Origin: an uncultured Duncaniella sp.
Lineage (GTDB): Bacteria; Bacteroidota; Bacteroidia; Bacteroidales; Muribaculaceae
NCBI GenBank assembly: GCA_958352885.1
Contig: CATWQI010000011.1
Location: 1-64,000, forward strand
Direction of reading: 5' to 3'
Length of the DNA: 64,000 nucleotides
Positions within the stretch are counted from its first letter, which is position 1. Every line of letters begins with the position of its first letter. The position numbers and the translations under genes were made by a program. The notes beneath the pieces were generated by a model. The model did no database searches. It saw nothing but the letters and a program-made list of their open reading frames with translations, and was not told the origin of the DNA. Of the stretch, positions 17,847 to 28,037 are shown in pieces.

Positions 17847-19859
17847 GTGTCAACTAAATTCATCCTATCAGCCATGGCAGCATTAGCCATCACATCATCA
17901 TGTGCGTCAAAGGGTGCTACCGAGACCGGGACTGCGGATTTCGACTACACAGTCGACCGTTTTGCCGATATCGAAGTGCTCCGTTACCAGGTGCCTGACT
18001 TCGAGAAGCTCACACCCCAGCAGAGAATACTCGTATATTACCTTACAGAAGCAGCTCTCACCGGACGCGACATTCTCTGGGACCAGAACGGCAAATACAA
18101 CCTTGCCATCCGCGACCTTATAGAGAATGTATACAAGAACTATAACGGTGACAAGGAAAATGCCGATTACAAGGCTCTCGAAACTTATCTGAAGCAGATT
18201 GAGTTCGCCAACGGCATCCACCACCACTACTCGATGGACAAATTCATACCGTCATTCTCACAGGAATTCCTTGTGGCGCAGGCAGAAGCACTTCCCGCAG
18301 ATGCCAAGCCCAAGAATCTGGAGCAGCTTCTGCCGGTGATATTCGACCCCACCGTCATGCCAAAGAAGGTCAACCAGGCTGAAGGACAGGATTTGATACT
18401 CACCTCAGCCAACAACCTTTATGAAGGCGTAACCCAGGCAGAGGTTGAAGCTTACTACAATGCCCGCAAAGACACAACCGATGCAACCCCAATCTCCTGG
18501 GGTCTTAACACCCGTGTAGTCAAAGAGAACGGAGAAGTTAAAGAACAGGCTTACAAAGTGGGCGGTGTTTACTCCAATGCCATAACCAAGATTGTGGAAA
18601 ACCTCAACAAGGCAAAACAATATGCCGAGAACGATAAACAGAAAGAGGTAATCGACAAACTGATAAGGTACTACGAGACAGGCGACCTCAAACTTTTTGA
18701 CGATTATTCAATTGCCTGGGTAGAGGATACCGCATCGCAGGTCGATTTCATCAATGGTTTTATAGAGAGCTACGATGACCCGTTAGGCATGACTGGCGCA
18801 TGGGAATCCATAGTCAACTTCAAGAACAACGATGCCTCACACCGCACCGAAGTCATATCAGGCGAAGCCCAGTGGTTTGAGGACCACTCCCCTGTTGACC
18901 CTCGCTTCCGCAAAGACAAAGTAAAGGGTGTGACTGCAAAGGTTATCACAGCCGCCATACTTGCCGGTGATTCATATCCCGCCACCCCTATCGGCATCAA
19001 TCTTCCCAACGCCAACTGGATTCGCGCCGCACACGGCTCCAAGTCTGTGACACTTGAAAATATCACACAGGCTTATGATATGGCGTCACATGGCAACGGA
19101 TTCAATGAAGAATTCGTAATCGACAAGGAGACTTCCGACCTGATGGATAAGTATCTGTTTATAACAGACAATCTTCATACCGACCTCCATGAATGCCTCG
19201 GTCACGCCTCCGGCAAACTGCTCCCGGGCGTTGACCCCGATGCGCTCAAGGCTCACGGCTCAACACTTGAAGAGGCACGTGCCGACCTCTTTGCGCTGTA
19301 CTATCTCGCAGACCCGAAACTCCAGGAGCTCGGACTGCTTGACAACCCGGACGCATATAAAGCCCAGTACTACAAGTATATCCTTAACGGTCTGATGACG
19401 CAGCTCATGCGAATCGAGCCCGGAAAGGATGTGGAAGAAGCCCACATGCGTAACCGTCAGCTCATTTCAGCCTGGGCTTACGAGAAAGGCAAGAAAGACA
19501 ATGTGATTGAAATGGTGAAGAAAGACGGCAAGACTTTCATCAAAATCAATGATTACGAGAAACTTCGTGACCTTTTCGGACAGCTGCTTGCCGAGGTTCA
19601 GCGCATAAAGAGCGAAGGCGACTATGCAGCCGGTCGTGACCTCGTTGAGACATACGCTGTGAAAGTTGACCCCGCAATCCACAAGGAAGTACTTGACCGC
19701 TATGCCAAACTTGACATCGCCCCCTATCGCGGCTTCGTGAACCCGGTATACACACCGGTACTTGACAAGGACGGCAACATCACCGATGTAAACATCAGCT
19801 ATACTGAAGAATACCTTCCCCAAGTGCTTCGTTATTCACGCGAATACCGCACACTCTGA
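17847..19859 (+). CDS. Dipeptidyl peptidase III (M49) lipoprotein
   Basis: Zinc exopeptidase that removes dipeptides from peptide N-termini. It has 670 residues. The start is GTG at 17847, because it gives a full lipoprotein signal (MSTKFILSAMAALAITSSC, lipid-modified Cys19); the next ATG would lose the charged N-region. The zinc motif H448-E-C-L-G-H453 is the one-residue-shorter variant of the eukaryotic HELLGH motif described for Bacteroides thetaiotaomicron DPP III, and EEARADLF supplies the third ligand. Its lipoprotein signal places it in the periplasm or at the outer membrane. Together with the exported M3 peptidase it would break down oligopeptides. A hairpin follows. Confidence 0.93.
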   Translation: MSTKFILSAMAALAITSSCASKGATETGTADFDYTVDRFADIEVLRYQVPDFEKLTPQQRILVYYLTEAALTGRDILWDQNGKYNLAIRDLIENVYKNYNGDKENADYKALETYLKQIEFANGIHHHYSMDKFIPSFSQEFLVAQAEALPADAKPKNLEQLLPVIFDPTVMPKKVNQAEGQDLILTSANNLYEGVTQAEVEAYYNARKDTTDATPISWGLNTRVVKENGEVKEQAYKVGGVYSNAITKIVENLNKAKQYAENDKQKEVIDKLIRYYETGDLKLFDDYSIAWVEDTASQVDFINGFIESYDDPLGMTGAWESIVNFKNNDASHRTEVISGEAQWFEDHSPVDPRFRKDKVKGVTAKVITAAILAGDSYPATPIGINLPNANWIRAAHGSKSVTLENITQAYDMASHGNGFNEEFVIDKETSDLMDKYLFITDNLHTDLHECLGHASGKLLPGVDPDALKAHGSTLEEARADLFALYYLADPKLQELGLLDNPDAYKAQYYKYILNGLMTQLMRIEPGKDVEEAHMRNRQLISAWAYEKGKKDNVIEMVKKDGKTFIKINDYEKLRDLFGQLLAEVQRIKSEGDYAAGRDLVETYAVKVDPAIHKEVLDRYAKLDIAPYRGFVNPVYTPVLDKDGNITDVNISYTEEYLPQVLRYSREYRTL

Positions 19860-19912
19860 CCATAAAAGAGGTTAGGACACGAGGGTATGAATAATACCCC
19901 GATAGAAAGGAC

Positions 19913-19955
19913 AACCCCTGCCACATCATCATCGAAGTGGCAGGGGTTGCTTCTT
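19913..19955. terminator. Terminator between DPP III and GH13 genes
   Basis: A 12-base perfect inverted repeat (19913-19924 with 19937-19948) followed by a modest T-rich stretch. A smaller hairpin (GGGTAT/ATACCC, 19883-19900) lies just before it. The genes on either side converge. Confidence 0.7.
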
Positions 19956-19981
19956 AATAACAACGAAACCCTAATGGGTTC

Positions 19982-21697
19982 TTATTTCTGTTTTGTCTCC
20001 GGTTTGCGGATATTCTTGTGACGTATTTTCCAGATTACCGCATCATAAGGAGCAATCATTGTAGTGAACGGACTGTCTATGCTCACTTGCTTCAGTTCGC
20101 GGTCACCGGACAGCAGTTCGGTAGCCACGACCTCACCCTCGGGCATATTGAGAGTCTCGAACGCATGCTGCGGTATATTTATTGCGAGGTCACACGAATC
20201 AGGCGAGAAATTAACCGCAATCAGCAATGTCTCACCGTTGAGACTGCGCATGAACACATACTGCCGATGCGGATTGAGTGTGGGATTCTGATAATTTACA
20301 TACATCAAATCAAAGAACCGCCCGGAAGCAATTGCCTTTTCTGTGTTACAGAGTCCGAGTATAGTCCTGTACTTGTTACGCAGCCAACGTTCTCTCGGGG
20401 TCATCTGCGAGCCATCCGGATTTCCGTTGTTATACCAACGCCTGATAGTCCCGACACTCCAGTAATCGAATATAGTGGTGCGGCCGTCATATCCGCTGAA
20501 ACCCTCCGCATCAGTAGCCTGCTCACCCAACTCCTGTCCGGAATAAATCATCATCGGACCGGTCGAAATCATCGAGCTTATCACCAGCGAGGGAATTACT
20601 TTGCCCGGATCCCTGGCATAGAACTTGGAACCGAAACGCTGCTCGTCATGATTCTCAAGGAAATTAAGCATGTGGGGAGCAATCCCTTCCACTGTCTGCC
20701 AGCAGTTGGTAATAGTAGCCGCCGAATAGTTGGAGCACATAATCCCTCGAAGCGTATCGTAAAGATTCACCTTGTCATACAGATAGTCGAAACCACCCTT
20801 CTCAATGAAATCACGGTAAAGAGCCACATCGTAAATCTCAGCAATGAACTGAACATGCGGATAGCGGTCCTTGACATTTGGTATTGCCCACTGCCAGAAT
20901 TCCAGAGGAACCATGTGAGCCATATCGCAACGGAATGCATCTACCCCTTTCGACGCCCAGAAACGCAGGATATGCAACATCTTGAACCATGTGTCAGGGA
21001 TAGGGCTGAAATGAGCCGACCAGTCACCGTAATCGCGACCATAGTTGAGTTTAACCGTCTCATACCAATTGTTTACTCCGGGGAATGCCGAAAAGCAGTC
21101 ATCGCCGGTAGCCTTTGCCGGAAACTCAATATAGGCGTTTTTCCCGGTTCCGAGGTCAATTGACGGGGCAAAAAGCTGGCGTGTAATGTAATAATAGTTA
21201 TTGTTGGGAGAGAAAAACAGATTCGTATCGTCATTCTCGCCGAAATCGGTTATTCCGGCAGGTTTCGCATCGGAGTAATAACGACGGGCGGTATGGTTGG
21301 GCCCAAAATCAATTATAACCTCCATCCCGGCATCGTGAGTACGGGTTACAAGCGCTTCAAATTCCGCCATGCGGTTCTTTACATCGACCGCTATGTCGGG
21401 ATCCACGTCATAGTAATCCTTTATGGCATACGGCGAACCCGCCTGACCCTTTACCACATATGGATTGTCGGGACGGATACCATATGCGCTGTAATCGGTT
21501 TTGGTAGCATGCTCGATTATTCCGGTATACCATACATGAGTCACACCAAGTTCCTTGATTTTTGACAGGATGGTATCGGTTATGTCATTCATCTTACCGG
21601 CACCGTTCTGCTGATATGTGCCGTTGGGGATACAATTGGCATTGGTATTTGTGAAGATTCGAGGAAAGAGCTGGTAAATTACAGGTTTAATATCCAT
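19982..21697 (-). CDS. Cytoplasmic GH13 alpha-amylase-family enzyme
   Basis: Acts on alpha-glucans or malto-oligosaccharides. It has 571 residues and no signal peptide. The (beta/alpha)8 barrel shows the conserved GH13 regions: IIDFGPNHT (region I), FRCDMAHM with nucleophile D258 (II), FIAEIYD with acid/base E287 (III) and FLENHDEQ with D351 (IV). A C-terminal beta domain contains ALLIAVNFSPDSCDLAI-like strands. Cytoplasmic location suggests a role in intracellular glycogen or maltodextrin turnover rather than in a Sus locus. The subfamily and bond specificity cannot be assigned. The patatin-like gene lies 46 bases upstream on the same strand. Confidence 0.9.
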   Translation of the reverse strand: MDIKPVIYQLFPRIFTNTNANCIPNGTYQQNGAGKMNDITDTILSKIKELGVTHVWYTGIIEHATKTDYSAYGIRPDNPYVVKGQAGSPYAIKDYYDVDPDIAVDVKNRMAEFEALVTRTHDAGMEVIIDFGPNHTARRYYSDAKPAGITDFGENDDTNLFFSPNNNYYYITRQLFAPSIDLGTGKNAYIEFPAKATGDDCFSAFPGVNNWYETVKLNYGRDYGDWSAHFSPIPDTWFKMLHILRFWASKGVDAFRCDMAHMVPLEFWQWAIPNVKDRYPHVQFIAEIYDVALYRDFIEKGGFDYLYDKVNLYDTLRGIMCSNYSAATITNCWQTVEGIAPHMLNFLENHDEQRFGSKFYARDPGKVIPSLVISSMISTGPMMIYSGQELGEQATDAEGFSGYDGRTTIFDYWSVGTIRRWYNNGNPDGSQMTPRERWLRNKYRTILGLCNTEKAIASGRFFDLMYVNYQNPTLNPHRQYVFMRSLNGETLLIAVNFSPDSCDLAINIPQHAFETLNMPEGEVVATELLSGDRELKQVSIDSPFTTMIAPYDAVIWKIRHKNIRKPETKQK

Positions 21698-21743
21698 TGC
21701 TTATGAATAAATGAGATGTGTCTATGATATAGAATTATGGTTA

Positions 21744-22562
21744 TTATTTAAGTCTATTGCCAATCAACTCGACCGGATCCTTGAATCCGGCTGCAAGAAG
21801 CGTACGTTTCGTATTGTCGTAACCTGAGCGGTACACCTTTGTTATCTGCTTAAGATTAAACACTTTGTAACGAGCTATATCATTGATGCTTATAGCCAGG
21901 TCACAAAGCTGCATCTGTGGAATAGAATTGGTCTTTACGAGTAGGTCGTAGGTACGTTGCGCTATGTCTATTATCGACTTCGGATTTCCACGGCTCGGAA
22001 GGGGACTGCAATTTATGCCTATCAGGTATTTGCACTTGTCCCTCAACGCCCAAGCGGGAAGATTGGCAAGGACACCGCCATCGACATATGTGACACCATC
22101 AATCTTGACGGGCTTGAACACAATAGGGATGCTGCATGAGGCGGCTACACGGTCAAAAATCTGCCCCTCGGTAAATGCCACAGGGCAATTATTATCCAAA
22201 TCCGTGGCGCAGATTACCGCCGGGAGGGGTAGCTGTTCGATATTCTCGTATGGAATGTGCTTACGCAGAAACTTCTTAAAACCTTCCATAGAGAAGAAAC
22301 CGTCGCGAGGAACACCTATCTCGGCAAAATCCGAGAAGCTGGCATCGCTGAACACCTGCAGAATCTCCTCCGGCCTCATACCGGCTGCATACATGGCAGT
22401 CACCACTGAACCGGCGCTGACACCGGCAATGATGTCGGGCTTTATGCCCATCTCCTCAAGAGCCTTCAGAGCTCCTGCATGGGCAAACCCACGCGCCCCG
22501 CCCCCACTGAGGACAAGTCCTATCTTATAAGGCTTTCGGGAAAACTTCAACATATCCAGCAT
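21744..22562 (-). CDS. Patatin-like phospholipase/esterase (RssA/YchK type)
   Basis: Serine acyl-hydrolase with a Ser-Asp dyad. With the start at 22562 it has 272 residues. The oxyanion motif is GLVLSGGGARGFAHAGAL, the nucleophile elbow is GVSAGS, and the catalytic Asp lies in VDGGVLANLP. An ATG at 22601 would lie upstream of the predicted -7 box, so it is not used; a further ATG at 22553 is equally possible. There is no signal peptide. The natural lipid substrate of this small patatin group is not known. It is probably transcribed with the GH13 gene. Confidence 0.88.
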   Translation of the reverse strand: MLDMLKFSRKPYKIGLVLSGGGARGFAHAGALKALEEMGIKPDIIAGVSAGSVVTAMYAAGMRPEEILQVFSDASFSDFAEIGVPRDGFFSMEGFKKFLRKHIPYENIEQLPLPAVICATDLDNNCPVAFTEGQIFDRVAASCSIPIVFKPVKIDGVTYVDGGVLANLPAWALRDKCKYLIGINCSPLPSRGNPKSIIDIAQRTYDLLVKTNSIPQMQLCDLAISINDIARYKVFNLKQITKVYRSGYDNTKRTLLAAGFKDPVELIGNRLK

Positions 22563-22570
22563 AGCAACCG

Positions 22571-22578
22571 CAAATTTA
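22571..22578 (-). promoter_or_regulatory. -7 box for the patatin-like gene
   Basis: TAAATTTG on the minus strand, 8 bases before the ATG at 22562 and 17 before the ATG at 22553. It decides against the longer open frame. No clear -33 box. Confidence 0.5.
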
Positions 22579-22646
22579 CAAACTTTTCCTAATTCTCCCA
22601 CACTTAATTTTTATTTTAACATCATCTGAAATCCACTTTTTTTTCG

Positions 22647-22654
22647 TAAGTTTG
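22647..22654 (+). promoter_or_regulatory. -7 box of the holB promoter
   Basis: TAAGTTTG fits TAnnTTTG, 39 bases before the holB ATG. A T run lies just upstream, but no TTTG at the -33 distance. Confidence 0.5.
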
Positions 22655-22693
22655 CAATAGCAAGTATGCTAACTCAACGCCACACGATAACCG

Positions 22694-23827
22694 ATGAAAT
22701 TCAGCGACATACCGTCACATGACAATATAAAGCGCCAGTTACGCGACATGGTAAGCTACGGACGCATCCCTCACGCCCTGCTACTTCACGGAGCACCGGG
22801 GATAGGGAAATTCATGCTGGCAAGGGCTTTCGCCCAATATATCCACTGCCAGTCACCCACGCCTGACGGCGAGCCTTGCGGTCATTGCCCGTCATGCATC
22901 CAGCATCAATCGTTCAACCATGTAGATACCATATATGTGTTTCCAGTGGTAAAACTTGATAAGATGAAGACTCCGCCCGTATCAGCCGACTTCATGGAAG
23001 AGTTCAAGGAATACGTCACTACCACTCCATTTATGGATTTTGACCGCTGGGTGCTAACTTTCGATAAAAAGAACGCACAGCCGGTCATATATGTCACCGA
23101 GAGTGAGTCACTCGAACAGAAACTTGCCGTCACGACCACTGTCTCAAAGCACAAGATTGTGATAATCTGGCTGCCGGAAAAGATGAACGAACAGACCGCC
23201 AACAAACTGCTCAAACTTATAGAAGAGCCGTTCAGTGACACTATATTCATACTCGTATCCGACGATGCGGCATCTATTCTCCCCACCATCTATTCACGCT
23301 GCCGCCCGATAGAAATGACGCGGCTGAGCGATGAGACAATAGCCAGCTACCTGACTTCACATGCAGCCATGGACGCTCAGGACGCCATGGCTATCGCCCA
23401 TATTGCCGCAGGCAGTATCAATGCCGCCATGCGTTCGATTGACGCCACAAGCGTGAGCCGCATGTTCTTCGACTACTTCGTGCAGCTCATGCGCCTGTCA
23501 TACATGCGCGATGTCAAAGCTCTAAAGCAATGGAGCGCCGATGTGACAAATCTGGGACGTGAACAGGAAGTGAAATTCTATGATTATTGCCAGCGGCTGG
23601 TGAGAGAAAACTTCATGTTCAATTTCAAGCGACCGGAACTCGTATACCTCAACCGGACCGAGGCGGAATTCAGCAAAAAGTTCGCCCCGTTCATTACTGA
23701 GAACAATGCGGAAAAGATTATAGCCACAATGAACCAAGCCGCAATCGATATAGCCGGCAATGCCAACGGGAAGATTGTGAACTTTGACCTGGCGATAAAG
23801 ATGATCATACTCATCAAGAATTACTGA
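22694..23827 (+). CDS. holB: DNA polymerase III subunit delta'
   Basis: Part of the clamp loader that places the sliding clamp on DNA. It has 377 residues. The AAA+ fold begins with IPHALLLHGAPGIGKFMLAR (P-loop-like GAPGIGK, 33-39), followed by the zinc module C52, C62, C65, C68 typical of delta' and tau/gamma. The sensor region contains ANKLLKLIEEP and the SRC motif (IYSRCRPIE). The C-terminal collar domain is less conserved. It is first in a run holB, AddB-like nuclease, hemW, with gaps of 53 and 27 bases. Confidence 0.9.
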   Translation: MKFSDIPSHDNIKRQLRDMVSYGRIPHALLLHGAPGIGKFMLARAFAQYIHCQSPTPDGEPCGHCPSCIQHQSFNHVDTIYVFPVVKLDKMKTPPVSADFMEEFKEYVTTTPFMDFDRWVLTFDKKNAQPVIYVTESESLEQKLAVTTTVSKHKIVIIWLPEKMNEQTANKLLKLIEEPFSDTIFILVSDDAASILPTIYSRCRPIEMTRLSDETIASYLTSHAAMDAQDAMAIAHIAAGSINAAMRSIDATSVSRMFFDYFVQLMRLSYMRDVKALKQWSADVTNLGREQEVKFYDYCQRLVRENFMFNFKRPELVYLNRTEAEFSKKFAPFITENNAEKIIATMNQAAIDIAGNANGKIVNFDLAIKMIILIKNY

Positions 23828-23880
23828 CACTCCGGGATAGCCGGATTTAACACACTCACCCACCACCATCACCCTAACAG

Positions 23881-26844
23881 ATGATACCATTCCTAAAGCA
23901 GGTAGCCCTGGCATACTTTGAAAACGAGCGTGACGAGATGATTGATTACTGCTTCGTGTTTCCCAACAAGCGAAGCGGTGTGTTTTTCCGTCATTTTCTA
24001 ACCGAGGCGGCTGCCGGAGAGAGATTCATATTCCCCGAAATAGTCACCATCGGAGAGATGACAGCCGGATTCTCGTCTCTTGTGGAAGCTCCAAGGCTCG
24101 ACCAGCTCTTCATACTTTACAACGAATACCGTAAACTCAGCAGTGATATCTCTGATTTTGACCAGTTTCTGTTCTGGGGAGACATGCTGCTAAGCGACTT
24201 CAATGACGTGGACCGCTACCTTGTGGATCCGCATCTGCTATTCGTCAACCTAAAACGATTCCGTGAGGTAAGCGCCAACTATCTGACTGACGAACAGCTG
24301 GAAATCATAAACAGGTACTGGGGAGAGCAGTACATCCACCAGAGTCCCGACAAATTCTGGAATCATCTCCACCACGAACAGTCAACCGAACTCGAAGGCA
24401 AATTCCTCAAGCTTTGGGAAGTGCTCGACCCTCTGTTTGAGAATTTCAAGAAAAAGCTGCTTGACACCGGTATGGCGACGGCAGGAATGCTCACACGTAA
24501 TGCTGTCGACTATCTGAGACACTCATCAACCGACACACTGCCCTACCGCCGCTATATATTCGTGGGATTTAATGTCCTCACACTTTCTGAAATCAAAATA
24601 TTCGAACGGTTGCAGACAAGAGGGTGCGCCGACTTCTATTGGGATATGGCAGCCCCGACCTTCAAAGCCGAGGGTAACAGGGCGTCATTGTTCATGAAAC
24701 GTAATGTCGAATGCTTCCCCTCACGCTACGATATCGCCTCAACCTACCCAATCCCCGACAGTCAGTTCCCACACATACATATCACAGGTGTGCCAAGTGC
24801 GGTAGGACAGGCAAAAGCTGCCGGCAAACAGCTTGAGGAATGGGTCAACGACGGAGTGATAGACTCGCCGGTCAATGCCATAAACACTGCAGTCGTATTG
24901 CCCGACGAGGCTCTTTTCATCCCAATGATTCACGCCGTGCCACCTGAGCTGACGGCTCTCAACGTAACCATGGGATACCCGATGAAAAACACCTCCTTCG
25001 CCTCATACATATCCGCTCTCGTATCAATGCAGCTACGCAGCCGTCTGACCAAAGACACATGGCACTTTTTCCACGACAATGTCAAGACGGTGGTGACGCA
25101 TCCGTTCACCCAGTCCCTGAACCGTGACGAGTGCAATACGATACTCCATACCATAACGGACAAGCGGCTCTACATGGTTCCCTCACACCTATTCAACGAA
25201 CTCGCACCGTCACTGGCATTCATGTTCGCCCCAATCACCGACGCCAATGGCATCGAGGAGGTGTACAGCTATTTCACCACTCTGATTGACAGGCTGATTG
25301 AGATGTCGTCCGAGCGTGAGGGCATGCGAGTAGAGCGATTCTTCCTTCACGCCTACCGCAATGCCCTTGAGGAACTGAAGGACGCCTGCGACCGATGGGG
25401 CATAGCGATGAGAGACAGCACCTTCATAGAGCTTCTGCAACGGACCATCGCCTCCGTATCGATTAATTTTACCGGCGAACCCCTCAAGGGATTGCAGGTC
25501 ATGGGTGTGCTTGAGACACGCGTGCTCGACTTCGACAATCTAATCATGCTTTCTATGAACGAGCGTATTTTCCCGCGCAAGCATTACACACGCTCGTTCA
25601 TCCCTGACTCACTGCGCCGAAGCTATGGTATGGCGACCACAGATTTCCAGGAATCAATCTACGCCTACTATTTTTACCGCCTGATTTCCAGGGCTAACAA
25701 TGTGAGGCTTTACTACGACGCCCGTACTGTCGGCTCCAAGAACAGTGAGATGTCACGCTATATATCCCAGCTTCTCTACCTGTTTCCTGAGTGCAAGATA
25801 ACCCATGACATAGCCACATTCCCGATGCCGTCATTCGAAGATGAATGTATAGAGATTCGCAAGACACCTGAGATAATGGAGAAACTCAAGGAGTTCACAC
25901 GTGAGAATGGCAGAACCCTATCGGCATCATCAATCAAGGAATACATCAAGTGTCCGCTCTCCTTCTATTTAAACAAGATATGCAATCTCCAACAGGAGGA
26001 TGAGATGACGGAGTACATGGATTCGGGTACCTACGGAACTATTCTCCATGCGGTCGCCGAAGAGATATACATGGAGCTGCGCGGCAGTCACGACGAAGTG
26101 AAAATCACCTCAGAGATTCTTGACTCCATCATCAGCAATACCGTCAAGATAGACAGGCTGATTACAAAGCACATCAACAAGGAATACAACAAGCTCCCTG
26201 AGGGAGACCTTACACCTCTCGTCGGAGAGTCAAAGGTCTTGGGACAGGTGATGCGCCACTTTATGCTTGTGATGTTCAGGGAAGAGAAGAAAATAGCGCC
26301 GTTCGACTTCATTGACGGCGAGCAGAAACTTGTGGGACGGCTCCGCATAAGCGATGACATCAGTATAAACTTCCAGCAATACATTGACCGTATAGACCGT
26401 GTATACCCTGACGGCAAATACGGCTCTACGGGTTCGGGACTGCTACGCATAGTGGATTATAAGACGGGGAGCGACAAAGATAATTTTACATCCTTCGACC
26501 AACTGTTTGACCACGAAACAAGCGACCACCGCAGCGCCATATTCCAGCTGATGTTCTATTGCAATGCTTATTCACAGCACAAATCCTTTGAAGGTCCTAT
26601 ACAACCCATACTTTACCTATTCAAGACTATGGCGACGCAGGGGATTAAACCAATAACATTCGGAAGCAGGAGCGGCAAAACTGAAATCACGGATTATCGC
26701 AGCATCAATGATGAATTTATGGAGAATTTCCGCAATCTGATGACTGAATTATTCGACCCCGAAATACCTTTCAGGCAATCGCCCGACGAGGATGCCTGCA
26801 AATACTGCAATTTCAAGATGATATGCCGCCGTTTCCCTAAATAA
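23881..26844 (+). CDS. AddB-like PD-(D/E)XK nuclease with Fe-S staple
   Basis: It has 987 residues. The N-terminal part resembles an inactivated helicase domain (FVFPNKRSGVFFRHFL). A long central region follows. The C-terminal RecB-type nuclease domain has GTILHAVAEEIYMEL and the catalytic IVDYKTG (D859, K861). Four cysteines, C691 (KCPLSFYL) and C973, C976, C982 (CKYCNFKMIC), match the split [4Fe-4S] staple of AddB and RecB-like nucleases. In known systems AddB acts with the UvrD-like AddA in double-strand-break resection; no AddA partner is in the window. The role in recombinational repair is inferred from the architecture. Confidence 0.85.
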   Translation: MIPFLKQVALAYFENERDEMIDYCFVFPNKRSGVFFRHFLTEAAAGERFIFPEIVTIGEMTAGFSSLVEAPRLDQLFILYNEYRKLSSDISDFDQFLFWGDMLLSDFNDVDRYLVDPHLLFVNLKRFREVSANYLTDEQLEIINRYWGEQYIHQSPDKFWNHLHHEQSTELEGKFLKLWEVLDPLFENFKKKLLDTGMATAGMLTRNAVDYLRHSSTDTLPYRRYIFVGFNVLTLSEIKIFERLQTRGCADFYWDMAAPTFKAEGNRASLFMKRNVECFPSRYDIASTYPIPDSQFPHIHITGVPSAVGQAKAAGKQLEEWVNDGVIDSPVNAINTAVVLPDEALFIPMIHAVPPELTALNVTMGYPMKNTSFASYISALVSMQLRSRLTKDTWHFFHDNVKTVVTHPFTQSLNRDECNTILHTITDKRLYMVPSHLFNELAPSLAFMFAPITDANGIEEVYSYFTTLIDRLIEMSSEREGMRVERFFLHAYRNALEELKDACDRWGIAMRDSTFIELLQRTIASVSINFTGEPLKGLQVMGVLETRVLDFDNLIMLSMNERIFPRKHYTRSFIPDSLRRSYGMATTDFQESIYAYYFYRLISRANNVRLYYDARTVGSKNSEMSRYISQLLYLFPECKITHDIATFPMPSFEDECIEIRKTPEIMEKLKEFTRENGRTLSASSIKEYIKCPLSFYLNKICNLQQEDEMTEYMDSGTYGTILHAVAEEIYMELRGSHDEVKITSEILDSIISNTVKIDRLITKHINKEYNKLPEGDLTPLVGESKVLGQVMRHFMLVMFREEKKIAPFDFIDGEQKLVGRLRISDDISINFQQYIDRIDRVYPDGKYGSTGSGLLRIVDYKTGSDKDNFTSFDQLFDHETSDHRSAIFQLMFYCNAYSQHKSFEGPIQPILYLFKTMATQGIKPITFGSRSGKTEITDYRSINDEFMENFRNLMTELFDPEIPFRQSPDEDACKYCNFKMICRRFPK

Positions 26845-26871
26845 CAACATCCCTTGAAAATCAACCGGTCA

Positions 26872-27996
26872 ATGAAGCCAGCGAAACTATATGTGCATGT
26901 GCCTTTCTGCCATGCCAAATGCTCATACTGCGACTTTTACTCCACCCCAGGGCGTGAATGGATGGAGGCATACGTGGATGCCGTGGTCAACGAGTGGGAA
27001 TCACGCAAATCCTCCGCCCCCGATGGCATCGACACAATATATCTCGGCGGTGGCACCCCCTCCTCCCTGCCTGATGAATTATTGCTCAGACTTGTGTCAG
27101 CACTAACACCTGCGAGGGCTTCTCTACGAGAATTTACCATAGAAGCCAATCCTGAAGATGTGACAGCCGAATGGGTGAAGTTTGTCACAGAAAAGACATC
27201 TGCCGACCGCATCAGCATGGGGATACAATCATTTGTCGACAGCGAGCTTCGTCTCATCTCACGCCGTCATTCAGCCACCGAAGCGGCTGAAGCCTACAAG
27301 CGCCTTCGTGACGGAGGAATCGGGAATATAAGCTGCGACCTCATATATGGATTGCCACTTCAGACCCTCGACTCCTGGAAAATGTCACTTGACACACTTC
27401 TGTCATTGCGCCCCGAGCACATATCTGCCTACCTGCTCTCCTATGAGGACGGGACAAAACTATCGGCTATGCGCTCTACAGGCAAGGTCACCGAAACAGA
27501 GGAACAGATCTTAACTGAGATGTACCGGTATCTGTGCGAGGCAACGCGCGACGCCGGCTACCTGCATTACGAGATATCGAATTTCGCATTGCCCGGAAAG
27601 GAGGCGGTACATAATTCATCCTACTGGAACGGCTCCACTTATATCGGGCTCGGACCGGGTGCATATTCATGGGTCGGAACCTACCGTTCATACAACCCAT
27701 CTGACCTGAAACGTTACATAGCATGTCAAGGTAAGAATTTCAGCATTACGGAAGAGGAGACTCGGGACAATAGATTCAATGACACCGTAATGACAGCATT
27801 GCGCACTTCCCGTGGGCTGAACCTCACTGAACTTGAGAATGAATTCGGGGCTGAAACCGTGTCCGAACTAAGACAGGAACTACCATCCCTTATTTCGCAG
27901 GGACATCTCAGACTAACCTCCGATGATGTACTCACCATTCCGGAGGAGCACTGGCTAATCTCCAACTCTATCCTACTCCCCCTTATCAGAGTGTGA
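26872..27996 (+). CDS. hemW: HemW-type radical SAM protein (heme chaperone)
   Basis: Related to oxygen-independent coproporphyrinogen oxidase; HemW family members bind and transfer heme. It has 374 residues from the ATG at 26872 (a TTG at 26854 would add six residues). The radical SAM cluster motif is C13-H-A-K-C17-S-Y-C20 followed by DFY. The SAM-binding glycine motif YLGGGTPS and the HemW-type IYGLPLQT are present. The spacing CxxxCxxC without an extra N-terminal domain fits HemW better than HemN. It lies 27 bases after the nuclease gene. Confidence 0.88.
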   Translation: MKPAKLYVHVPFCHAKCSYCDFYSTPGREWMEAYVDAVVNEWESRKSSAPDGIDTIYLGGGTPSSLPDELLLRLVSALTPARASLREFTIEANPEDVTAEWVKFVTEKTSADRISMGIQSFVDSELRLISRRHSATEAAEAYKRLRDGGIGNISCDLIYGLPLQTLDSWKMSLDTLLSLRPEHISAYLLSYEDGTKLSAMRSTGKVTETEEQILTEMYRYLCEATRDAGYLHYEISNFALPGKEAVHNSSYWNGSTYIGLGPGAYSWVGTYRSYNPSDLKRYIACQGKNFSITEEETRDNRFNDTVMTALRTSRGLNLTELENEFGAETVSELRQELPSLISQGHLRLTSDDVLTIPEEHWLISNSILLPLIRV

Positions 27997-28037
27997 ATGC
28001 GTATGAATCAACGGAATGCTTTTACGAATTTATTTGC

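Noticed and set aside
20018..21163. Plus-strand open frame of 381 codons
   Set aside because: It is fully antisense to the GH13 gene, whose catalytic regions are all in place; the antisense protein shows no domain.
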